Assembly: GCA_031551485.1 (NCBI GenBank)
Contig: JAVBNO010000058.1
Location: 1-23,958 of the forward strand
Reading direction: 5' to 3'
Length of the DNA: 23,958 nucleotides
From: JAVBNO01 sp031551485
Lineage (GTDB): Bacteria > Bacillota > Clostridia > Oscillospirales > Ruminococcaceae
Position numbers and translations under genes: made by a program. Below the pieces are notes generated by a model that did no database searches, was not told where the DNA came from, and worked only from the letters and a program-made list of their open reading frames with translations. Of the stretch, positions 14,108-22,222 are shown one piece after another (within the stretch, counting starts at the first letter, position 1; the number at the start of each line of letters is the position of its first letter).

Positions 14108-14845
14108 ATGTTGGAACTCATTGTTGCGCAAAATGCCGCCCAGGGCAGCCGTATGGTTGCCGATATGCTTGAAGAAACGCTGACAAACAATCCCCGCGCG
14201 CTGCTCGGCCTTGCGACGGGGGGGACGGTTGTCGACCTCTATGCGCTGCTTTGTCAGGACTATGCGGCGGGCCGCGTGGACTTTGGGCAAGCGCGCACAG
14301 TCAATGTGGACGAATATGTCGGACTGCCGGCAAGCCATGACCAAAGCTTTGCCTGGTTTATGCGCCAGCATCTGTTCGCCAAAACAAACATTGCACAAGA
14401 AAATGTTTACTTATTTAACGGCGCGGAGGACCCCCAACAAGAAATTGCCAGAATGGCGGACTTTTTGGGCGCCCATACCATTGATATCCTTTTGCTGGGG
14501 GTTGGCACAAACGGCCACATCGGCTTTAACGAGCCGGACAGGACATTCATCGGCCCGCCGCATATTGTGGAACTGGCCGAGGAAACAATCCAGGCCAATA
14601 TGCGTTTTTTCCAGCGCAGGGAAGATGTGCCCCGCCGCGCCCTTACACTGGGCATAGGGGATGTGGTCAAAGCGAAAAAAGTCATTCTGATGGCGTTTGG
14701 CCCGCAGAAGGCCGAGGCGATTGCCAGACTTTTCGGCGATGATCTCATTGATCCGCAACTGCCGTGCAGCGTGCTGAAGCTGGTGCCGGAGGCCTATGTC
14801 GTTGTCGACCAAGCGCTGGCAGCGGCGGCTGGCCTGGCCCAATGA
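14108..14845 (+). CDS. nagB: Glucosamine-6-phosphate deaminase-like protein (NagB family)
   Basis: 245 residues from the ATG at 14108 (AGGGGGAA upstream; the frame to 14054 is rejected). NagB landmarks: LATGGTVVDLY (35-45), NVDEYVGLPASHDQSF (66-81) with the catalytic Asp region near 68, and LLGVGTNGHIGFNEPD (129-144) carrying H137 and E142. N135 stands where E. coli NagB has Asp; Gram-positive NagB proteins, as I recall, often have Asn here. The family turns glucosamine-6-P into fructose-6-P and ammonia. Position before a PTS and after an SIS gene suggests it acts on an amino sugar imported by that PTS. A related 6-phosphosugar isomerase role is possible. Confidence 0.88.
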   Translation: MLELIVAQNAAQGSRMVADMLEETLTNNPRALLGLATGGTVVDLYALLCQDYAAGRVDFGQARTVNVDEYVGLPASHDQSFAWFMRQHLFAKTNIAQENVYLFNGAEDPQQEIARMADFLGAHTIDILLLGVGTNGHIGFNEPDRTFIGPPHIVELAEETIQANMRFFQRREDVPRRALTLGIGDVVKAKKVILMAFGPQKAEAIARLFGDDLIDPQLPCSVLKLVPEAYVVVDQALAAAAGLAQ

Positions 14846-14987
14846 CCCCGGGTGCCATTGCATGTATTGCTGTAGCGGCAATACGTTGGGTGTTGAATCC
14901 GACCACGGAAGGAGGATGGGTCTTACCATTTACCGAGCGGCATCATTCATGTGAGGATTTTTTGATGGTTAGAAAGGAGGGCTTTTG

Positions 14988-15275
14988 GTGAAAACGATTC
15001 TGACAGCTTGCGGTGTTGGTTACGCCTCGTCTACAATTATTGCCGAACGTGTAAAAGATTTATTGGAGCGTATGGATCTGTCCGATCAGGTGCGGATTCA
15101 GCAGGCGACAATGAATGAGATCCCTAACCTGCTTGATAGCGTGGATGTTGTTGTCACATCGTCCATGGTTTCAGAAGAGTATCCCATTCCGGTGTTCAGC
15201 GGTGTACCATTTTTATCGGGAATTGGTATGGAAGAACTGGAAAGAAAGATTATAGAAGCATTGGATTTAAACTAA
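14988..15275 (+). CDS. PTS IIB component, galactitol (Gat) type
   Basis: 95 residues; the GTG at 14988 has AGGAGG 7 bases upstream, better than the TTG at 14985. N-terminal phospho-accepting loop ILTACGVGYASSTIIAE with Cys8 as active site, the pattern of GatB/SgcB-type IIB proteins, then a P-loop-like fold ending in a helix. Passes phosphate from IIA to sugar bound by IIC. The 142 bases after nagB hold only a 12-codon open frame at 14917 that I do not credit. No IIA gene is in the window, so IIA must be encoded elsewhere. Confidence 0.9.
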   Translation: MKTILTACGVGYASSTIIAERVKDLLERMDLSDQVRIQQATMNEIPNLLDSVDVVVTSSMVSEEYPIPVFSGVPFLSGIGMEELERKIIEALDLN

Positions 15276-15322
15276 AACGCCAAATTTATTATTGATGATT
15301 TAAGTGAGAAGGAGGCTTTTTT

Positions 15323-16771
15323 GTGCAAGCTTTTTTGAATGGCATTACACAGGCATTTGGGTTCTTGAGTGACATGGGCTCGGCCGCCATGGTTCCGCTG
15401 TTCATTTTCCTCATCGGAATGTTTTTCCGGTTGGGCCCGGTGAAGTCCCTGCGTTCTGCACTAACAGTTGGCGCCGGTTTTATCGGCATGGGGCTGGTGT
15501 TCAATATCATTTGGACATATATGATCCCCATCTCCGATAATTTGAGAGACAAATTCGGTTTCAACCGCCCCTTCTATGATGTGGGTGGCGGCGGTGCAGG
15601 TGTTGTCGCCTTTGGCACCGAAGTCGGTACATATATCATTCCCTTCATCATTCTTCTTAACGTCCTGCTGATTATATTTAGAATTACCAAGACGGTAAAT
15701 ATCGATATCTGGAACTTCTGGCATCTTGCTTTCACCGGTTCCGTTGTCGTTGTTCTGACCGAGGCTGCCGGTGCCACCCACTTGGAAGCCATCATTTACG
15801 GTCTGATCGGCGCCGCCGCCCACTCCATTTTGGCTTTGATGATTGCGGATATGACCGCCAAACGTGTGCAAGAGGAATTTGGCATGCCGGGGGTTTCCAT
15901 TTCCCAGGGGTTTGCCACCTCGAGCGTACCGCTGTTCCTGCTTTTGGATAAGCTCTATGATCTGATTGCCCCCCAAGCCAAAGGCGAAGGGAAAAAGGCG
16001 AAAGGTTCCGCGAAGGGTTTTGCCGCCCTGTTGGCCGAGCCGATTGTCATGGGCTTTATCCTTGGTATTGCACTGGGTCTGGCGGGCGCCAACTATTCCG
16101 CCGGCGCCACAGAAGTGGTCAAAACCGTCGTGATGCTCGGTGTACAGCTTGGGGCGCTCATGCTCTTGTTGCCCAGGATGATTAAAATCATCGTTGAGGG
16201 CTTGCTGCCGGTTTCCGACGCTGTGCGCAAATATGTCAATGAAAAATACCCGGGCAGAGAGTTTTATATCGGTCTTGACTCCGCTGTCCTTTTGGGCCAC
16301 CCCAACACCCTGATCGTTTCCGTTTTCCTTATCCCCATCGTCATTCTGCTTTCAGTCATTATGCCCTGGAACACAACTCTGCCGCTGGCCGATCTGGCCG
16401 CCACCGCTTTCTTTGTTTCCATGGCCACGCCGATTCACCGGGGAAGCTTTTGGAAAACGCTTGTTTCGGGCACCATCATTTTTGCCATTGTGCTTACGCT
16501 TTCCAGCTACTTTGGCCCGATGATTACAGCGGCGGCGGGCCCTGCCGGATTTGCCATTCCTGAAGGCGCCCAAGGCATTACCGCCCTTTCCGCCGGCAAT
16601 ATGTTCGCATGGCTGATCGCCATCATTTTACGATTCAAGTATATTGGTGTGATCATTCTGGCGGCGGTGGTTGTCTGCGCCGGCTACTTCATCAATAAGA
16701 TCGCTTATAAACTCTATGATTGGGTTCCTGCCCCTGCGGCCAAGAAAGAACCCGCAGAAACCAAAAAATAA
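15323..16771 (+). CDS. PTS IIC component, galactitol (GatC) family
   Basis: 482-residue sugar permease with about ten to twelve hydrophobic segments. The start is GTG at 15323 after GAAGGAGG. Family features: N-terminal MGSAAMVPLFIFLIGMFFRL, the MGLVFNIIWTYMIP segment, GVSISQGFATSS, the cytoplasmic basic loop KGEGKKAKGSAKG (~220-232), GLDSAVLLGHPNTLIVS and MATPIHRGSFW. It ends with a charged Lys/Glu tail. Together with IIB 47 bases upstream it forms a two-part Gat-type permease. The presence of nagB and SIS genes suggests an amino sugar or a derivative rather than galactitol; substrate unproven. Confidence 0.93.
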   Translation: MQAFLNGITQAFGFLSDMGSAAMVPLFIFLIGMFFRLGPVKSLRSALTVGAGFIGMGLVFNIIWTYMIPISDNLRDKFGFNRPFYDVGGGGAGVVAFGTEVGTYIIPFIILLNVLLIIFRITKTVNIDIWNFWHLAFTGSVVVVLTEAAGATHLEAIIYGLIGAAAHSILALMIADMTAKRVQEEFGMPGVSISQGFATSSVPLFLLLDKLYDLIAPQAKGEGKKAKGSAKGFAALLAEPIVMGFILGIALGLAGANYSAGATEVVKTVVMLGVQLGALMLLLPRMIKIIVEGLLPVSDAVRKYVNEKYPGREFYIGLDSAVLLGHPNTLIVSVFLIPIVILLSVIMPWNTTLPLADLAATAFFVSMATPIHRGSFWKTLVSGTIIFAIVLTLSSYFGPMITAAAGPAGFAIPEGAQGITALSAGNMFAWLIAIILRFKYIGVIILAAVVVCAGYFINKIAYKLYDWVPAPAAKKEPAETKK

Positions 16772-16805
16772 CCAAATCCAGCAGATGCTGCCAAAATAAC
16801 CGGGA

Positions 16806-16853
16806 ATGGGGGCGAGCCTATGATTGTCAACCAAATCATTGTCTCGCCCCCAT
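16806..16853 (+). repeat. Long imperfect hairpin between PTS IIC and M42 genes
   Basis: ATGGGGGCGAG (16806-16816) pairs perfectly with CTCGCCCCCAT (16843-16853). Inside, ATGATT (16820-16825) pairs with AATCAT (16834-16839), with a symmetric 3x3 internal loop and an 8-base apical loop. No T-run follows, so it is not a standard terminator. It may stabilise or process the mRNA between permease and peptidase. Confidence 0.65.
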
Positions 16854-16872
16854 CTCTTGGGTAAGCAGCGCC

Positions 16873-16903
16873 CACAGTTGGCAAAAGTGTTTTGCCAACT
16901 GTG
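16873..16903 (+). repeat. Perfect 14-bp hairpin before the M42 gene
   Basis: CACAGTTGGCAAAA (16873-16886), loop GTG, TTTTGCCAACTGTG (16890-16903). It ends 18 bases before the GGGAGG of the next gene and lacks a T-tail. As DNA it could be an operator; as RNA a processing site or translation modulator. With the previous hairpin it forms a tandem pair. Confidence 0.65.
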
Positions 16904-16937
16904 TTGGAAGCTAAACGATCCCTTGGGAGGAACGATT

Positions 16938-18020
16938 ATGGAAATCAAAGAACATTTGCAATCATTGTGTATGATTTCAGCCCTCAGCGGATACGAACAG
17001 CCCGTTGCCCGCTATATGCAGCAAGCCTTTGCCGACGCAGGGCTTGTGTCAGAGATTGATACCATGGGCAACTGCATCACCACGGTGGAGGGAAAAGACC
17101 CCAGCCTGCCGTCCGTGCTGGTGTTTGGCCACATGGACCAACTTGGGTTTGTCGTCAGATCGATTGAAAGCGACGGTTTTCTGCGCGTTGAAAGGGTGGG
17201 CGGAGTGCCCGAGCGGGTCATGCCCGCGCGAGAAGTACTGGTGAAAACAAGAAATCAATCCTATATCAACGGGGTTATCGGCATGAAATCACATCATGCC
17301 ACAACGGCTGACGAGAAGTATATCGTCCGCAAAGTGGGCGAGTCATATATCGACATCGGCGCGACATCCAAAGAAGAGGTTCGGGCGCTTGGCATTGAAA
17401 TTGGGGCGCCTGTCGTATATGTCCCCAAATTTATGGAACTGGAAAATGGCCGGGTTGCGGCTACATCGCTGGATAACCGGATCGCCTGTGCGGTGGTGCT
17501 GGCGCTTTCGCGCCGTTTGCAAGAGGCGCCGGTGGCCCACACCGTGCATTTGGCCGGCACTGTGCAAGAGGAATACAACGACCGGGGCGCCGTTCTGGCG
17601 GCCCGCGCCAAACAGCCGCAAATCGCCATTTGCGTTGATATTTGCTTGGAGCATGGTACCCCCGATATGAAAGGGCTGGGGGAGGTGCAGTTGGGCCATG
17701 GGCCGGTGATCAGCCTGTACAATTTCCATGGCCGCGGAACGCTTAACGGGGTCATCCCCCATCCCGGCATGGTCAGCCTGATGGAAAATGCCGCCCAGGC
17801 CCGGAATATCCCATTGCAGCGGACAGTGGCCATTGGGCTTCTCACCGACCTTGCCTATGTACAGTTTGAGGGGCTTGGCATAAAGGCAATGGACATCGGC
17901 GTCCCCTGCCGCTATGCCCACTCCCCCTGCGAAGTGTGCTGTATAGACGATATGAGCGGGGCTGTCGACCTGATTTACGAGGCGATTGTGCAGCTGCGCA
18001 ATACCCCGTTGGAACGCTAA
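16938..18020 (+). CDS. M42-family metallopeptidase (aminopeptidase/FrvX-like)
   Basis: 360 residues from the ATG at 16938 (GGGAGG upstream). Co-catalytic metal residues are visible: H65 and D67 (FGHMDQLG), D179 (SLDNRIA), E211/E212 (VQEEYNDRG), D234 (CVDIC), H328 (YAHSP). M42 enzymes are cytoplasmic, oligomeric di-metal aminopeptidases. Relatives in PTS operons (FrvX type) were once called endoglucanases. The position as the last gene of an amino-sugar PTS operon suggests release of an aminoacyl or acyl group from an imported compound, which is inference. 166 bases with two hairpins part it from IIC, so its level may be set separately. Confidence 0.92.
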   Translation: MEIKEHLQSLCMISALSGYEQPVARYMQQAFADAGLVSEIDTMGNCITTVEGKDPSLPSVLVFGHMDQLGFVVRSIESDGFLRVERVGGVPERVMPAREVLVKTRNQSYINGVIGMKSHHATTADEKYIVRKVGESYIDIGATSKEEVRALGIEIGAPVVYVPKFMELENGRVAATSLDNRIACAVVLALSRRLQEAPVAHTVHLAGTVQEEYNDRGAVLAARAKQPQIAICVDICLEHGTPDMKGLGEVQLGHGPVISLYNFHGRGTLNGVIPHPGMVSLMENAAQARNIPLQRTVAIGLLTDLAYVQFEGLGIKAMDIGVPCRYAHSPCEVCCIDDMSGAVDLIYEAIVQLRNTPLER

Positions 18021-18182
18021 GTATCCTTCCACTGAACAATTCATTTGCCTGGGGCGTAAGCTGCAGGGCATGCAGTGACGCGGCGCGCCATTTTACACAG
18101 CACAATGCCCGGCTTGCAAAGTACGGCCCGGTGCTGGTGGGGGTAACCTGGCAAAGGGTTGGCTTTTTGATTCGCACCAAGC
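18021..18182. other. Gene-free stretch between the M42 gene and its terminator
   Basis: About 160 GC-rich bases with no credible gene on either strand. It ends with GATTCGCACCA, recalling a tRNA 3' end, but no acceptor partner or T arm is found. No recognised RNA. Confidence 0.45.
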
Positions 18183-18220
18183 AAAAACGGAGCGATCTCG
18201 TAAGGGATCGCTCCGTTTTT
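18183..18220. terminator. Bidirectional terminator between the PTS/M42 and WxL operons
   Basis: AAAAACGGAGCGATC (18183-18197) and GATCGCTCCGTTTTT (18206-18220) form a perfect 15-bp repeat with an 8-base loop and a T-run on either strand. It can end both the plus-strand M42 operon and the minus-strand WxL operon. A further small GC hairpin (GCCCCG 18230-18235 / CGGGGC 18245-18250) follows on the WxL side. Confidence 0.9.
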
Positions 18221-18328
18221 GTCGAGGAAGCCCCGTACTCAATGCGGGGCCGCGTGGCGCTTTCACAATGAAGAGAAAAAAACTGATATCGATATCAATA
18301 TTAAATGGGGGAGAAGCAGACGTATTGC

Positions 18329-20545
18329 CTAGGGTACATCGGCCAAAGTCCACTGAATGATTCCCCGGTAAGGAACCCTGGAAAGCAGTATGCTAGGATT
18401 GGGCTGCACCAATATGCCCCGATTCGCGGGCCATTGGACAATGGTTTCGGTGGGCCTTTGGGCCGTGTTTTGCGCAATCAATGTGGCGTAATCGCCCAGG
18501 GGGGTTGCCTGGCCGGCCACATTTACAAAAACCAACGCATCCGACAGTGCTATCCCCGGAGGGTCGGTTGTCAACGGCTGGACCAGCTGGGCGTAAAGCT
18601 TCCACGTGCCGCCCGACAAGCGGTCGTCGTCAATGACAATGCGCCAGTTTGGATCTTGCCGCGCTATCCGTTGTCCATCGTCTGCAATTTCTTGGGTCAT
18701 GAACTGCATTTGGCTGGGCATTTCGTCAATGGACAGGTAATTTTCGGCCAGAACAGCAAGGGCGGTTTCTTGGCGTGAGATAAACTGCCTGATTGCTTTG
18801 ACAGTAACAATGGTTCCGGCCGGTATCCTGACAGGCAGCGCGACGGCATAATTACCGTTTGGGTCAGCTATTGCGCCCGCCACATAACTTTGGGAATTGA
18901 TCACAAAAGAAACGCGAACCGCCGCGCCGGGGTTTGTTGTTCCCGTGCATACTGTGTCGCTTTCCGCAATGGGATTTGCCGTCAACGCTGTTTCCCCCCA
19001 CGCCAGTTCTTTGGCGGAAGAGAGAAGAAAATTACCGGCGCTTGGCGGGGCCGGGCCGTCCCCCGGCTCATAGTTGCTGTTGAGGGCTGTGATTGTATTT
19101 CCGCCCCCGTTAATGGTAATTTGCATGGAAAACAAGCCGCCGTTGGCCTTTCGCCACCGATAAAGAGGCTGATTGTCCAAAGACGGGTCGGCGCCTTTGG
19201 GCGACGGCTCTTGCCAATAATTGATATTTTCCGCAAGGATATTCACATAGCCGATTGTTGTGGCAACATCCCATTTAAGAACCCTGGCACCAAAATCGTT
19301 TAGCAACACGCTGCGCGGGTTATGAAAGCTTGCCACGCAGGCATCGGCTGTGAACACAATGAGCGGGTCGACGCTGACCGATGCGCGCACATGGAAAACG
19401 GCGCCCTCATCTACGGTCAGATTGCCCGCCATGGCAATCACTGGCTTTGTTGGGTCGGTTCCGGACTGCAGGAAATAGAACTCGGCGTTGCGGTGGATAA
19501 ATAATCCGGTCAACCGCATTCCAAAACCGGTCATTCCCCTTAAGGTGGAGATGTTAACCTTGGCATTTTCGCCTACCGTCATAGAGGGATTATAGTCGTT
19601 TCTCATGGAAAAAAGTGCGCCTGTATTGGCGTTGACGGTGACGTTGGCGTTTGGCAATATGGAGATGCTGCCATTTGGCTGATAAAAATAAAAACAACGG
19701 GTTCCGTTATTGAGCGTAATTGAAATATTGCCGCTTAAGGTCAAATTTGAACAGGAAACAACATCGCTTCCGACTACTTCGCCCGCGGTTTGGACTGTCG
19801 CCGATAGATTGGTGCAAGACAAAGAACCATAATTATTGTAAACCATGCGGGGCCCTCGATAAGTGACATTTTCAAATACCATGGATACATTTTGCACAGC
19901 GGGATCGACCGAAAACAATCCATATGTGCTGACGCCAATCATATTCAGATTTCGTATTGTCAAGTACTTGGTTCCCGTATTGCTGGCTATGGTAACGGTA
20001 TCGGCATATTTAGCGGAGCTTTCGGTGAGCGTATGCACCATCTGGCCGGGATCACCAGGGTCAATACCGTCAATCACCAGTGTTTTTTTGGAAGGATGAA
20101 TGGTGATTGGCCCCGCCAGTACAAAATTCGCGCCGATATATATTTCGGTAAAGCCGTTGTCGCTGGAAAGCGCGTCGCTTAATTCAGCGAATGAGAGCAC
20201 CACAATGGAAGACGGACTGAGCAGTGTGGCACGCAGCGCAGATTTTGGCGCCGGCGTTTCCGGCGCCATCTCTTCGGCACTTTCGGAGGGCGCTTCCACA
20301 CTCTGTGCGGTACTGTCTTCCGTACTGGCTTCATCGGGAACTGGGGCGGCGGGTGCTTCCTCCGCGGTTGAGGGGGGCGTCCATTCGGGCAAGGAGGATT
20401 CGATTGCGATATTTTCTTCGCTCAAAAGCGCAGGCGTCTGTGTCAGACTTCTTTCACAAACGCCTGCGAACACGCCAAAGGTTAGCAAACACAAAAAGGC
20501 AAGCAAGAGAATTGTCTGATACCATAACACCCTGTTTTTCCACAT
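18329..20545 (-). CDS. Large surface protein: pectate-lyase-like beta-helix with C-terminal WxL domain
   Basis: 738 residues; ATG at 20545 follows AAAGGA. Residues 1-30 are a signal peptide or anchor. Residues ~42-103 are a Pro/Glu/Ala/Ser linker. Then comes a long beta-strand-rich region with repeating short strands (TEIYIGANFVLAGPITIHP, then KKTLVIDG, KYLTIRNLNMIG, VSMVFENVTYRG, TLSGNISITL), resembling the pectate-lyase-like adhesive domain; I see no catalytic signature. The C-terminal ~180 residues carry the two WxL motifs, WKLYAQL and the terminal QWTLADVP. WxL domains bind peptidoglycan non-covalently. Last gene of a three-gene operon, 40 bases after the DUF916 gene. An adhesin role is inferred from architecture. 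Confidence 0.82.
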   Translation of the reverse strand: MWKNRVLWYQTILLLAFLCLLTFGVFAGVCERSLTQTPALLSEENIAIESSLPEWTPPSTAEEAPAAPVPDEASTEDSTAQSVEAPSESAEEMAPETPAPKSALRATLLSPSSIVVLSFAELSDALSSDNGFTEIYIGANFVLAGPITIHPSKKTLVIDGIDPGDPGQMVHTLTESSAKYADTVTIASNTGTKYLTIRNLNMIGVSTYGLFSVDPAVQNVSMVFENVTYRGPRMVYNNYGSLSCTNLSATVQTAGEVVGSDVVSCSNLTLSGNISITLNNGTRCFYFYQPNGSISILPNANVTVNANTGALFSMRNDYNPSMTVGENAKVNISTLRGMTGFGMRLTGLFIHRNAEFYFLQSGTDPTKPVIAMAGNLTVDEGAVFHVRASVSVDPLIVFTADACVASFHNPRSVLLNDFGARVLKWDVATTIGYVNILAENINYWQEPSPKGADPSLDNQPLYRWRKANGGLFSMQITINGGGNTITALNSNYEPGDGPAPPSAGNFLLSSAKELAWGETALTANPIAESDTVCTGTTNPGAAVRVSFVINSQSYVAGAIADPNGNYAVALPVRIPAGTIVTVKAIRQFISRQETALAVLAENYLSIDEMPSQMQFMTQEIADDGQRIARQDPNWRIVIDDDRLSGGTWKLYAQLVQPLTTDPPGIALSDALVFVNVAGQATPLGDYATLIAQNTAQRPTETIVQWPANRGILVQPNPSILLSRVPYRGIIQWTLADVP

Positions 20546-20585
20546 AGCTTTTCCTTTAATGCTTTATCAGACCTGATCGCATTAC

Positions 20586-21605
20586 TTAGCTGTCTTTTTT
20601 GCTTTTGCGCCAAAAGAAGAACAAAAGGAAAGCAGCAATCAGCAACACAATCGTGACGACTGGCCACAACCAACGGTCAAAGGCATTGGACGCAGGGGGG
20701 AAGAGGGTGCCTTGGTTGACCTGGTTGGCTTCTTGCTGGCCAACTGTAAAGTCTTGGGTTAACTCAAACATTTTTCCTTCATGGTTGAGTTTGACAGCGA
20801 CATGATAAGCGCCGGGATCCATTTTCAGGTCGTTCCACTCCACCGGCAAAGGGAAAACAGAGTTTGGCGCAAAATCCACCGGCGCTTTGGTGACAGAAAG
20901 CAGCGGCGTGGTGTTTGATCCCTGATACAAATCAACCGTTACATTGGCATTTTTAATAATTAAGGGCGCACGGTTTTGGATGCCGACCGACATAGCGCTT
21001 CTGTAATTCACAAGCGTCGGCTCCACCGACTTGATGCGAAATTCAGGCGCGACAGCAGCGCTGTCTTCTGTCAGCTTTACACCGATCACGTACGAAAACC
21101 GATTGTCTATGCCCACGGCCGATTCAGCCGTTCCGTCTGTGCGTTTGGTCAGCACGATGCCGCCCAAAACGGTTCCGCTGAACGGCTGCTCCGGCACACG
21201 GATTTCAACATTGACAGTGGCTGCGCTGTTGGCGGGAACCGATATTTCCGGATTTGTTTTAGATATGGTATCAAAGGGAACTACCAGCGTTTCATCCGGC
21301 GCTGCAGGTATTTGGTATTCAATCACACCATTTCGATTTGTGGAAGCCGCTCTCAGCGCAACATCCACAATAATATCCGTTTTGCCTTCATTGGTTAAAT
21401 AAACGCTGATGGTTTGCGTATCTCCAGGTCTTACGCGCAGGTCAAAATAGCTTAAATTGGGGTCGACTTGGTTTTCGGGAGTAATCGCCTTGGCGCTGAA
21501 ACCGACCGTATCAATCTCTTGGGCGGCGGCCGGCACTACAAGCGCCACCAATAACATGCTGCCGCACAATACCAAACCAATCCATTTTAAATGTCTTTTG
21601 GACAT
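20586..21605 (-). CDS. DUF916/DUF3324 WxL-associated membrane-anchored surface protein
   Basis: 339 residues from the ATG at 21605 (AAGGAG 8 bases upstream). Signal peptide 1-28 (ending PAAA). The N-terminal beta domain SYFDLRVRPGDTQTISVYLT with VPANSAATVNVEIRVPEQPFSG matches DUF916 (WxL peptidoglycan-binding region). A second beta domain (APEFRIKSVEP to ELTQDFTVGQQ) matches DUF3324, the host-binding part. One C-terminal membrane helix (about 312-330) is followed by a basic RKSKKDS tail. Such proteins anchor WxL proteins at the cell surface. It sits between a small and a large WxL gene, the classical WxL cluster order. Confidence 0.9.
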   Translation of the reverse strand: MSKRHLKWIGLVLCGSMLLVALVVPAAAQEIDTVGFSAKAITPENQVDPNLSYFDLRVRPGDTQTISVYLTNEGKTDIIVDVALRAASTNRNGVIEYQIPAAPDETLVVPFDTISKTNPEISVPANSAATVNVEIRVPEQPFSGTVLGGIVLTKRTDGTAESAVGIDNRFSYVIGVKLTEDSAAVAPEFRIKSVEPTLVNYRSAMSVGIQNRAPLIIKNANVTVDLYQGSNTTPLLSVTKAPVDFAPNSVFPLPVEWNDLKMDPGAYHVAVKLNHEGKMFELTQDFTVGQQEANQVNQGTLFPPASNAFDRWLWPVVTIVLLIAAFLLFFFWRKSKKDS

Positions 21606-21640
21606 GCATCCATCTCCTTCATTCCATATTGTAGGGTTGA

Positions 21641-22222
21641 TCACGGAGCATCCGTCAATGTCCATGTGATAATCGAGGTGTGGGTGCCTGCCGTCGCGAC
21701 ACCGCCCGGAACGCTTATCGAGACGTCGGCGCTGGCCCATGTCAGACTCCAATTGCCAAGCCCCTGGCCGACGGCGGCCGTCGCGATGTTGGCCGAAGAG
21801 GTGCCGTCGGCATCCAGCGTGATGGTTTGAACCACGACAGGGTTGTCACCAATTGTCGGCGGTGTAGCGGTGGCTGCGCCGTTGTTTAAAAAGAGGCGCG
21901 CACCCGGCAGCGAAGGACTGGCGTTGGAGGTGAACTGGCTGGCGACAGCGGTCACCTTCCATCCGACTCCGGAACCGCGCAAATCATGAATGTCAAGATA
22001 AACGGAGCTTTGCTGTGCGCTGGAAGATTGTGGCGTGCTGGAAATCGTCAGCGGATTAAAACTAAATGCAGACATTTGCGCCATATTCAATGTGCCCGGC
22101 AAAAAAGTAATGTCAGCTGTGGTGTTGTCCGTGATTTCAACGGCAGCGCATTGCATTGTTCCGCCCCAAAAAGCCATTGTCAAAATGGCCACAGTTGTTA
22201 ATAGGTGTTTTTTCAATCCCAT
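21641..22222 (-). CDS. Small WxL-domain surface protein
   Basis: 193 residues from the ATG at 22222 (AGGAGC upstream; the open frame to 22342 adds a charged stretch ahead of a clear signal peptide and is rejected). Signal peptide 1-27 (ending QCAA), then a single WxL domain: proximal motif GWKVTAVASQF (W88) and terminal ITWTLTDAP (W187), with the usual N-terminal Phe-Leu-Pro-Gly-rich strand. Binds peptidoglycan together with the downstream DUF916/DUF3324 protein. First gene of the operon, 35 bases before the next. Family call firm. Confidence 0.9.
   Translation of the reverse strand: MGLKKHLLTTVAILTMAFWGGTMQCAAVEITDNTTADITFLPGTLNMAQMSAFSFNPLTISSTPQSSSAQQSSVYLDIHDLRGSGVGWKVTAVASQFTSNASPSLPGARLFLNNGAATATPPTIGDNPVVVQTITLDADGTSSANIATAAVGQGLGNWSLTWASADVSISVPGGVATAGTHTSIITWTLTDAP

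Noticed and set aside
14917..14955. 12-codon open frame after an AGGAGG between nagB and PTS IIB, considered as a leader peptide or remnant IIA
   Set aside because: No spacing between the ribosome binding site and ATG, no attenuator hairpin follows, and far too short for IIA.
15461..16300. Minus-strand open frame (279 codons) opposite the PTS IIC gene
   Set aside because: Charged antisense translation of a membrane protein gene; no ribosome binding site or family.
16861..16871. GTAAGCAGCGC shared with the minus strand near 12433 and similar to GCGTAAGCTGC near 18053
   Set aside because: Many chance pairs of 11-mers are expected in a window of this size, and the flanks do not align.
18117..18178. 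tRNA-like 3' end (GATTCGCACCA) before the terminator
   Set aside because: No GCGAATC partner, no T-arm GGTTC and no anticodon arm upstream.
12220..18178. Idea that the DeoR-PTS-M42 segment is an island inserted at tRNA-Leu, with ATCCGCACCAA / ATTCGCACCAA as attachment repeats
   Set aside because: The match is about 10 of 11 bases, too short to be convincing, and there is no integrase, relaxase or phage gene between the two copies.
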